In this document: piece after piece, positions 8,003-13,363 of the stretch | Layout of the letters: each line of letters opens with the position of its first letter | Position numbering within the stretch: position 1 is the first letter of the stretch | Source: Methylophilaceae bacterium UBA5127 | GTDB taxonomy: Bacteria > Pseudomonadota > Gammaproteobacteria > Burkholderiales > Methylophilaceae | Assembly: GCA_002414145.1 (NCBI GenBank) | Contig: DHYP01000004.1 | Span: 26,327-39,689, forward strand | Direction of reading: 5' to 3' | Length of the DNA stretch: 13,363 bases | Position numbers and translations under genes: made by a program | The notes under the pieces: model-generated | What the model was told of the DNA's origin: nothing | The model's input: only the letters and a program-made list of their open reading frames with translations | Databases searched by the model: none

Positions 8003-8558
8003 AACCATTATTTCTACGGTAGATGTGCAAGGGCAAGTGCACGTCACACCATTTGGCATTAGGAAGGAAGGTGATTTTGTGATTATTTCACCTTACAAAC
8101 CTTCTGCGACACTCGATAATATTTTGTCAACAAAATGTGCTGTGATGAATTTGACCGATGATGTACGCGTTTTTGCTAGCGCGATAGTGAGAGAGTATCA
8201 AGATTATTTGCTTACTCCAGCTATTAAAGTGAATGGATATCGACTAGCCAACACCCTTGCACACCAAGAGCTTGTATTGGTGAATGTTAAAGAGGATGAA
8301 TTCAGGCCAGAGTTGCGCATGCAAGTGGTTTATGAGGCAGCACATCAGGCCTTTTCTGGATTTAATCGCGCGCAAGCAGCAGTGATCGAGCTGGCAGTTC
8401 TAGTGAGTCGATTACATCTATTACCAAAAGATAAAGTGTTGACAGAAAAGCATTATTTGCAAATTGCAATTGACAAAACAGCGGGGGCGCAAGAGCTACA
8501 AGCATGGCGATGGTTAGAACAAAAAATCAACACTTTTTATCTGAATCAACAAGAGTAA
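7992..8558 (+). CDS. DUF447 family protein, H4MPT-cluster associated
   Basis: A 188-residue protein of the DUF447 family, known from methanogens and H4MPT-using methylotrophs and without an assigned reaction that I know of. The N-terminus MIYETIISTVDVQGQVHVTPFG (first 22 residues) is the family hallmark and resembles an FMN-binding split barrel, in which H-x-T-P-x-G lines the flavin site. The second half (about 115-185) is helical and has several lysine, histidine and glutamine residues. The ATG lies inside the preceding gene (11-base overlap), and the next gene begins seven bases after the stop, so expression is tightly tied to the DHPS-related protein and MfnB. A flavin-linked step in H4MPT or methylofuran synthesis is plausible but unproven. 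Confidence 0.78.
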   Translation: MIYETIISTVDVQGQVHVTPFGIRKEGDFVIISPYKPSATLDNILSTKCAVMNLTDDVRVFASAIVREYQDYLLTPAIKVNGYRLANTLAHQELVLVNVKEDEFRPELRMQVVYEAAHQAFSGFNRAQAAVIELAVLVSRLHLLPKDKVLTEKHYLQIAIDKTAGAQELQAWRWLEQKINTFYLNQQE

Positions 8559-8565
8559 GCTAGGT

Positions 8566-9270
8566 ATGACGCGATTGCTCATAAGTGTTAAGAACCCACA
8601 GGAGGCGTTGCAAGCCCTGGCCGCAGGCGCTGATTTTATTGATTTAAAGGATCCGCAAGTAGGTGCACTTGGTAGTTTGGATGATCAAGTGAGCAACGAG
8701 ATTGTTGGTGTGCTTGATAAACGTGCAGTAACTAGTGCCACGGTTGGTGAGCATCATGAAAATGTTCAAAATCTACTGGTAGCCATCGAGAGTAAAGCAA
8801 AAATGGGTGTTGATATAGTTAAGCTACCCGTATCGACATTTTTAAATGAACTATCCTTTGTTGAGGCATTACTACAAATTCAGTCTCGTTATAGCGTACG
8901 CTTAATTGCTGTTTTTTTTGCGGATTTACAGCCAGATTTTAATTGGATAGCAAAGTTAGCGCATATTGGTTTTTATGGCGCAATGTTAGATACCGCTAAT
9001 AAGCACCATCAATTGTTATCTGCATTATCACAAGAGGCACTGAGGGACTTTGTAAAATTATGTAAACGCCATCGTATGCAAGCTGGTTTGGCAGGATCGT
9101 TACGTATAGAATGTATTCAAGAGCTCATGCAGTATCAATCTGATTATTTAGGATTTCGGTCAGGGGTATGCGAACGTTATGAAAGATTAGGTGATTTGTC
9201 ACCTACTTTGATTGCGCACGCTAAGGATATGTTGTGTCGGTGCAACAAATTTAGCATAGAAGCTTCCTAG
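8566..9270 (+). CDS. mfnB: (5-formylfuran-3-yl)methyl phosphate synthase MfnB (DUF556)
   Basis: MfnB condenses two glyceraldehyde-3-phosphate molecules to the furan phosphate that starts methanofuran/methylofuran synthesis; methylofuran carries the formyl group in the Fhc formyltransferase/hydrolase complex. The 234-residue TIM-barrel protein has FIDLKDPQVGALGS (24-37), where Lys28 matches the Schiff-base lysine (Lys27 of M. jannaschii MfnB). It also has LDTANK (141-146), where Asp142 and Lys146 keep the four-residue spacing of the archaeal Asp151/Lys155 pair. SATVGEHH and KLPVS are further family stretches, and GLAGSL is a phosphate-loop-like turn near the C-terminus. The ribosome site is weak (AAGAG, ten bases before the ATG). 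It is the last gene of the purA-linked block. No terminator is visible in the 102 bases that follow. Confidence 0.86.
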   Translation: MTRLLISVKNPQEALQALAAGADFIDLKDPQVGALGSLDDQVSNEIVGVLDKRAVTSATVGEHHENVQNLLVAIESKAKMGVDIVKLPVSTFLNELSFVEALLQIQSRYSVRLIAVFFADLQPDFNWIAKLAHIGFYGAMLDTANKHHQLLSALSQEALRDFVKLCKRHRMQAGLAGSLRIECIQELMQYQSDYLGFRSGVCERYERLGDLSPTLIAHAKDMLCRCNKFSIEAS

Positions 9271-9284
9271 CTAAAGGATGTAGG

Positions 9285-9313
9285 TTGTTTAGTGGGTTAA
9301 GTTTGAGTATAGT
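9285..9313 (+). promoter_or_regulatory. Sigma70-like promoter for ompA
   Basis: TTGTTT at 9285-9290 and TATAGT at 9308-9313 are separated by 17 bases, a good sigma70 arrangement. The expected start near 9320 would leave an untranslated leader of about 53 bases before the ompA ATG. This is a sequence match only. The rest of the 9271-9372 gap holds no gene or terminator that I can see. Confidence 0.5.
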
Positions 9314-9359
9314 GTCATAGTAAATAAAGATGGGCAGTACCTGCGAGAAGTTATCAATT

Positions 9360-9364
9360 AGGAG
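9360..9364 (+). promoter_or_regulatory. Strong ribosome binding site of ompA
   Basis: AGGAG lies eight bases before the ATG at 9373. It is among the clearest Shine-Dalgarno sequences in the window, as expected for an abundant porin, and contrasts with the weak or absent sites of hisZ, purA and mtaD. Confidence 0.7.
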
Positions 9365-9372
9365 TTGAGAAA

Positions 9373-10479
9373 ATGAAAAAAAGTTTAGTGAGTTTAGCCG
9401 TAGCAGCCACCTTAGGGTTTGCAATCACTGCTACAGCAGAGGATATGTACCGTGGTGCTTGGTATGCTGTACCAGGCGTAAGCTACATGCATGCAGATAA
9501 TGATTTAAAATCAGACAACAGTGGCTATGGTGGATTCTTAGCGCTTGGTAAAGAACTTAGTCCAAGCTGGGATTTGCAAGCTCGACTAGGTTATAATCGT
9601 GCAGATGAAGATACTAACGTGCCAACTGCTTCGGGAAAATACAAGCAAACAACTTTAGGTTTAGATGCCTTATACATGTTCAGCCGTGATAATTTCCGTC
9701 CATTTGTATTAGCTGGAATCGGTGCGGCACGCAATAAAGTGGATTACAACAACGTTCCAGGCTTAACTGGACAATCAAAAACTTCATGGTTAGCAGGTTT
9801 GGGCTTAGGCGCACAATACTTGTTTAGCGATACATTTGGTTTGCAAGCAGACTTACGTCACCAATGGAGTAGAGCAGATGCTCAAGCACCTGGTGTTTTG
9901 GATGCTAATGGCACTATTGGAAATACATTGCTTAACCTAGGTGGTGTTTTCCGCTTTGGCGCACCAGCACCAGTTGTGGCTGCAGCAGCACCTGAGCCAG
10001 CACCAATGCCAGTTGCTGAGCCAGCACCAGCGCCTGAGCCAGCACCAGCGCCTGCGCCAGAACCTGAGCCAGTAAAATGCACACCCAAAAATGAAACAAT
10101 TACTGTGGGTGCTGAAAAACTGTTTGGCTATGATAAAGCTGATCTAAAAACTGAAGGTAAAGCTGCATTAGATGAAGCTGCTGCCAAGATTAAAGCAAGC
10201 CCAGAAATTAAAGCAGTCATTGTCACTGGTCATACAGATCGCATTGGTTCAGAAGCTTACAATCAAAAATTGTCAGAGCGTCGTGCTAAACAAGTCGCTG
10301 ATTACTTAGTATCACAAGGTGTGGATTCTTCTATCATCACTGCAACAGGTAAAGGTGAGTCAGAGCCTGTAGTACAATGCGCAGGTAACAAGGCAACGAA
10401 AAAATTAATTTCTTGCTTGCAACCAAACCGTCGTGTTGAAATTCGCGCTGAAGGTACAAAAGAAGTCGGTTGTAACTAA
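9373..10479 (+). CDS. ompA: OmpA-family outer-membrane porin with peptidoglycan-binding domain
   Basis: A 368-residue exported protein that links the outer membrane to peptidoglycan. A Sec signal peptide (1-22, cut after ATA, before Glu23) precedes an eight-strand-type beta-barrel (about 25-197), whose last strand ends in GGVFRFG. A Pro-Ala-Glu linker follows (about 198-233). The OmpA C-terminal domain (about 240-362) contains VTGHTDRIGSEAYNQKLSERRA; Asp289 and Arg304 have the 15-residue spacing of the diaminopimelate-binding pair of OmpA proteins. Four cysteines (236, 336, 348, 367) occur in the periplasmic part; 336 and 348 correspond to the usual disulphide pair, while 236 and 367 could form a second. 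The gene stands alone, with its own promoter, strong ribosome site and terminator. Confidence 0.92.
   Translation: MKKSLVSLAVAATLGFAITATAEDMYRGAWYAVPGVSYMHADNDLKSDNSGYGGFLALGKELSPSWDLQARLGYNRADEDTNVPTASGKYKQTTLGLDALYMFSRDNFRPFVLAGIGAARNKVDYNNVPGLTGQSKTSWLAGLGLGAQYLFSDTFGLQADLRHQWSRADAQAPGVLDANGTIGNTLLNLGGVFRFGAPAPVVAAAAPEPAPMPVAEPAPAPEPAPAPAPEPEPVKCTPKNETITVGAEKLFGYDKADLKTEGKAALDEAAAKIKASPEIKAVIVTGHTDRIGSEAYNQKLSERRAKQVADYLVSQGVDSSIITATGKGESEPVVQCAGNKATKKLISCLQPNRRVEIRAEGTKEVGCN
10018..10053 (+). repeat. Perfect 18-bp tandem duplication in the ompA linker
   Basis: The unit GAGCCAGCACCAGCGCCT occurs twice in direct succession (10018-10035 and 10036-10053) and encodes E-P-A-P-A-P each time. 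Degenerate copies flank it from about 9961 to 10074. Since the unit is a multiple of three, gain or loss changes linker length without breaking the frame. The long open frame on the opposite strand here is a by-product of this composition. Confidence 0.85.
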
Positions 10480-10495
10480 GTCTTTAGCGTTCATT

Positions 10496-10525
10496 AAAAA
10501 AGCCTCGCTTGAGCGGGGCTTTTTT
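10496..10525 (+). terminator. Intrinsic terminator after ompA
   Basis: Stem GCCTCGC (10502-10508) pairs with GCGGGGC (10513-10519) across a TTGA loop, with one T-G wobble, followed by six T (10520-10525). An A-run on the left (10496-10501) extends the stem and may let it act on both strands. It isolates ompA from the mtaD unit. Confidence 0.92.
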
Positions 10526-10539
10526 ATTGCCTAAGCGTT

Positions 10540-10545
10540 TATAAT
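10540..10545 (+). promoter_or_regulatory. TATAAT -10 box of the mtaD-ubiG-phosphatase unit, probably leaderless
   Basis: A consensus TATAAT ends six bases before the ATG at 10552, the same geometry as hisZ. The expected start of transcription is at or next to the A of the ATG, and there is no room for a ribosome site on the transcript. The -35 region falls on the ompA terminator T-run and matches consensus poorly. Confidence 0.5.
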
Positions 10546-10551
10546 AATGTC

Positions 10552-11886
10552 ATGACAGAATCCGTAGACCTTTTAATTGTGGCACGTTGGCTTTTGCCCG
10601 TTGTTCCAGAAGATACTTTGCTTGAAAATCATGCAGTAGCAATACGTGATGGAAAAGTCATCGGTATTTGCACGAATGATGAGTCAATCAAACACTATGC
10701 GGCGAAAGAGACAATAATTCTTACAGAACATGTGTTAATGCCAGGGCTAATCAATTTGCATATGCATGCCGCCATGGTTCTGATGCGAGGTATTGCAGAT
10801 GATGTTGCTTTGATGCCATGGTTGGAACAGCATATCTGGCCTGCTGAACAAAAGTATGTCACACCAAATTTTGTGCGAGAAGGTACATTATTAGCTTGTG
10901 CTGAAATGTTAAGCGGCGGCACCACCACCTTTAATGACATGTACTTCTACCCAGAGGCGAGTATTCAGGCTTCACTACAAATGGGAATGCGGGCTAGCAT
11001 TGGTTTAGTGGTACTTGAGTTCAGCACAAACTATGCAAATAATGCCGCAAGTTATATTGCAAAAGGGACGGAAGTTCGTGATCAATATAAGACAGATTCA
11101 TTGGTTAGTTTTAATTTTTCACCCCATGCCCCTTATACGGTAAGTGATGAAAGCCTGATACAAATTAATATGTTGGCAGAGCAGTTGGATATTGGCATAC
11201 ATATGCACTTACATGAAACGCAAAATGAAGTGATACAAAGCCAGCAAACCTATGGAATGACTCCGCTACATCGATTGTCTAAACTAGGTCTTCTAAGTGC
11301 ACGTTTGAGTTTGGCACATTGCGTACACATGACGGAGCTAGAGATGCAGCTCTTGGCAGAGCAATGTTGTCATATCGCACATTGTCCTGCTTCTAATCTA
11401 AAATTGGCGAGTGGCATTGCACCCATCACCAAGTGTATCGAGTATGGTATTAACGTGGGCTTGGGTACCGATGGAGCTGCAAGCAATAATCGTCTGGATA
11501 TGTTTGCAGAAATGCGCTTGGCGGCATTGTTGGCAAAAGGTCAAAGCGGAGATGCAACTGCTGTTTCTGCGTATCGCGCTATTGAAATGGCAACGATCAA
11601 TGGTGCAAAAGCATTGGGGTTAGAGTCGAAAATCGGATCTGTCGAGGTAGGCAAGTGTGCTGATTTAATTGCGGTAAAAATGTCTGATTTGAATTTGCAG
11701 CCATGTTATGACCCAGTATCACATATTGTGTATGTGGCAAGTCGAGAAAATGTGAGTCATGTGTGGGTGAATGGTGATTTGAAATATTACCAACCACAGG
11801 CGCAGCAGGGCGTGTTCAATGGCGTCGAGCCGCAAGAGTTATCCGATATTGTTCAACAATGGCAACATAAAATGAGTAAACATTAG
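10552..11886 (+). CDS. mtaD: TRZ/ATZ amidohydrolase, probable 5'-methylthioadenosine/SAH deaminase
   Basis: A 444-residue amidohydrolase of the zinc-dependent cytosine/SAH deaminase group, often labelled N-ethylammeline chlorohydrolase in genomes. The metal and catalytic set is complete: His70 and His72 (HMHAAM), His219 and Glu222 (HMHLHET), His256 (AHCVH) and Asp307 (GTDGAASNN). The 51-residue gap from His256 to Asp307 equals that of TM0936, an SAH/MTA deaminase. As I recall, Pseudomonas aeruginosa PA3170, also next to ubiG, deaminates methylthioadenosine, so MTA or SAH is the best substrate guess; pterin or guanine-type substrates remain possible. ubiG begins seven bases after the TAG stop. 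The start has no Shine-Dalgarno sequence and a TATAAT six bases upstream, suggesting a leaderless message. Confidence 0.82.
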   Translation: MTESVDLLIVARWLLPVVPEDTLLENHAVAIRDGKVIGICTNDESIKHYAAKETIILTEHVLMPGLINLHMHAAMVLMRGIADDVALMPWLEQHIWPAEQKYVTPNFVREGTLLACAEMLSGGTTTFNDMYFYPEASIQASLQMGMRASIGLVVLEFSTNYANNAASYIAKGTEVRDQYKTDSLVSFNFSPHAPYTVSDESLIQINMLAEQLDIGIHMHLHETQNEVIQSQQTYGMTPLHRLSKLGLLSARLSLAHCVHMTELEMQLLAEQCCHIAHCPASNLKLASGIAPITKCIEYGINVGLGTDGAASNNRLDMFAEMRLAALLAKGQSGDATAVSAYRAIEMATINGAKALGLESKIGSVEVGKCADLIAVKMSDLNLQPCYDPVSHIVYVASRENVSHVWVNGDLKYYQPQAQQGVFNGVEPQELSDIVQQWQHKMSKH

Positions 11887-11893
11887 AAAAATT

Positions 11894-12595
11894 ATGCGTA
11901 ATTTTGACACGGCAGAGCTAAACAAATTTAGCGATTTAGCACACAAATGGTGGGATAAAAATAGCGAGTTTAAACCGCTACATGATATTAACCCGCTTCG
12001 TTTAGATTATATTAATCAACTTGTTAGTTTGCAGGGTAAGCGCGTGCTTGATGTCGGTTGTGGTGGTGGCATATTGTCTGAATCCATGGCTGAAAAAGGT
12101 GCTAATGTCACAGGCATTGATTTAGGAGAAAAAGCCCTGAATGTAGCAAGACTGCATAGTCTTGAAAGTGGTCTGGCTGTGGATTATCAGTATATCTCGG
12201 TCGAAACGTTAGCAGAACAGCAGCCAGCTTCATTTGACGTGGTCACCTGCTTAGAAATGCTGGAACATGTGCCTGATCCAGCCAGCATAGTGCGTGCTTG
12301 CGCAAAATTGGTAAAACCGAATGGGCATGTATTTTTTTCGACCATCAATCGTAATCCTCAAGCCTATTTACTAGCAGTCATTGGCGCGGAGTATATACTG
12401 AATATGCTGCCACGTGGTACGCATGATTATGAAAAGTTTATCAAGCCATCAGAATTAGCGGCTTGGATGCGTCAGTCTGAGTTAACATTGGTTGATGAGA
12501 TTGGTATGCGCTATAACCCACTGACTAAACATTATTGGCTAGACCAAGATGTGAGTGTTAATTACCTCGTGCATGCAATTAAAGCAGCACCATGA
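11894..12595 (+). CDS. ubiG: Ubiquinone biosynthesis O-methyltransferase UbiG
   Basis: SAM-dependent methyltransferase that performs both O-methylations of ubiquinone synthesis, at the inner face of the membrane. The 233-residue protein has the family N-terminus with [33 protein letters not shown] spread over residues 8-40, SAM motif [10 protein letters not shown] (51-59), the acidic ribose-binding stretch [37 protein letters not shown] and a C-terminal [13 protein letters not shown]. All are typical of UbiG and not of UbiE. It sits between the MTA/SAH deaminase and the phosphatase, and its TGA stop overlaps the phosphatase ATG by four bases (ATGA). The ribosome site is weak (AGAAA). Confidence 0.95.
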   Translation: MRNFDTAELNKFSDLAHKWWDKNSEFKPLHDINPLRLDYINQLVSLQGKRVLDVGCGGGILSESMAEKGANVTGIDLGEKALNVARLHSLESGLAVDYQYISVETLAEQQPASFDVVTCLEMLEHVPDPASIVRACAKLVKPNGHVFFSTINRNPQAYLLAVIGAEYILNMLPRGTHDYEKFIKPSELAAWMRQSELTLVDEIGMRYNPLTKHYWLDQDVSVNYLVHAIKAAP

Positions 12596-13236
12596 ACGCA
12601 GTACTGTTTGATTTAGATGGCACATTGGTGGATACTGCGCCAGACTTGGGTTATGCGCTCAATATTCAACGTCAAAGACATGGCTTGCTGCCGCTTGCGG
12701 ATGAACAAATTCGGCCATATGCTTCTCATGGCTCACGTGGATTATTAGCACTAGGGTTTGGGATAATGCCAGAAGATGCGCATTTTTCAGCGATGCGGGA
12801 CGAATATTTAGATATTTATAATCAAGTATTTACGCGCAGTCCGCGTTTGTTTGATGGGATGCAAGAAGTGCTGGGCGTATTGGAACAACGCAATATTTTA
12901 TGGGGTGTAGTGACCAATAAGCCCAAACGTTTTACATTGCCGTTATTAGAAAGCATTGGTTTGCATCGACGTGCAGCCAGTATTGTGAGCGGTGATGAGG
13001 CTCCGCAACCTAAACCTTCGCCCCAAACTTTATTGATGGCATGTGAGCAAATGCAGGTCAATCCACTAGATTGTCATTATGTTGGAGATGCTGAACGTGA
13101 TATTCAAGCTGGTAAGGCAGCAGGGATGAAAACTGTAGTTGCATTGTTTGGATATATCGATGTAGCGGACAGGCCAAGTGAATGGGGTGCAGATAACATG
13201 ATTCAGCAGGCGCAAGAACTGCTCACGCTAATATAA
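12592..13236 (+). CDS. HAD phosphatase: probable MupP-type MurNAc-6-phosphate phosphatase, or Gph
   Basis: A 214-residue HAD-superfamily phosphatase with all four motifs: DLDGTLVD (7-14, nucleophile Asp7 and Asp9), VVTNKP (106-111, Thr108), Lys141 in QPKPSP, and VGDAERD (164-170, Asp166 and Asp170). Homologues are usually annotated phosphoglycolate phosphatase (Gph). Two points favour MupP, which dephosphorylates MurNAc-6-P in peptidoglycan recycling. In Pseudomonas, mupP lies directly after ubiG, as here. And the stretches [12 protein letters not shown] and DRPSEWGAD near the C-terminus resemble MupP as I remember it more than E. coli Gph. This is recall, not an alignment. It is translationally coupled to ubiG and ends eight bases before the convergent recR stop, with no clear terminator between. 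Confidence 0.8.
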   Translation: MNAVLFDLDGTLVDTAPDLGYALNIQRQRHGLLPLADEQIRPYASHGSRGLLALGFGIMPEDAHFSAMRDEYLDIYNQVFTRSPRLFDGMQEVLGVLEQRNILWGVVTNKPKRFTLPLLESIGLHRRAASIVSGDEAPQPKPSPQTLLMACEQMQVNPLDCHYVGDAERDIQAGKAAGMKTVVALFGYIDVADRPSEWGADNMIQQAQELLTLI

Positions 13237-13243
13237 ATAGCGA

Positions 13244-13363
13244 CTACGCGACAGATTTTCGTTCAATTAATGCAGTAGATAATGTGCCGCTATCTACATA
13301 CTCCAGCTCACCCCCCATAGGTAGACCTCTCGCAATTCGGCTTACCTGAACATGACGTGATTT
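13244..13363 (-). CDS. recR: Recombination protein RecR, C-terminal 39 residues (partial)
   Basis: Read on the minus strand from the window edge, an open frame of 39 residues ends at TAG (13246-13244). It contains [20 protein letters not shown] and then L-S-T-A-L-I-E-R, the conserved C-terminal end of the RecR Toprim domain. RecR works with RecF/RecO to load RecA at gapped DNA. The gene continues beyond the window. It is convergent with the HAD phosphatase, the stops being seven bases apart. Confidence 0.9.
   Translation of the reverse strand, partial: KSRHVQVSRIARGLPMGGELEYVDSGTLSTALIERKSVA

Noticed and set aside
9271..9372. Small gene or regulatory RNA before ompA
   Set aside because: No open frame with a ribosome site and no stable hairpin were seen. 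Only the promoter and ribosome site could be supported.
9882..10088. Minus-strand open frame rich in Gly-Ala-Ser opposite the ompA linker
   Set aside because: It is the complement of the Pro-Ala-Glu repeats. It has no ribosome site and overlaps a well-supported gene.
13226..13242. Bidirectional terminator between the phosphatase and recR
   Set aside because: Only five base pairs with an AT loop and no T-run on either strand; too weak to call.

Overview
The window looks like a chromosomal segment from a betaproteobacterial methylotroph, most likely the family Methylophilaceae (Methylotenera-like). Three things suggest this. The gene order (hfq)-hflX-hflK-hflC-DUF2065-hisZ-purA is typical of Betaproteobacteria. 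The base composition is AT-leaning. A block of tetrahydromethanopterin/methylofuran (archaeal-type C1 carrier) genes follows purA directly. Genus assignment is inference; no search was run.

Layout on the + strand. Positions 1-21 are the probable last codons of hfq. Positions 28-3435 hold hflX, hflK, hflC and a small DUF2065 membrane protein: a ribosome-associated GTPase plus the HflKC partner complex of the FtsH protease. A palindrome and a TATAAT box at 3437-3467 precede hisZ. From there hisZ, purA and four C1-cofactor genes (DmrB/AfpA-type flavoprotein, dihydropteroate synthase-related protein, DUF447 protein, MfnB) run to 9270. Their junctions are overlaps or short gaps and no terminator is visible between them. 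A 102-base gap with a sigma70-like promoter leads to a single-gene unit, an OmpA-type outer-membrane porin (9373-10479), closed by a strong intrinsic terminator. A second compact unit at 10552-13236 holds an MTA/SAH deaminase-type amidohydrolase, ubiG and a HAD phosphatase that looks more like MupP than Gph. The window ends in the C-terminus of recR on the - strand, convergent with the phosphatase.

Functionally, the notable block is 5988-9270. DmrB-type flavoproteins reduce dihydromethanopterin to H4MPT. MfnB makes the furan precursor of methylofuran. The DHPS-related and DUF447 proteins travel with H4MPT genes but, as far as I know, have no settled reaction. All four are coupled to purA, the committed step to AMP, in what appears to be one transcript. 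The two main internal units (hisZ and mtaD) each have a TATAAT exactly six bases before the ATG, which suggests leaderless mRNAs. I see no mobile element, CRISPR, tRNA or rRNA, and every complete gene appears intact.
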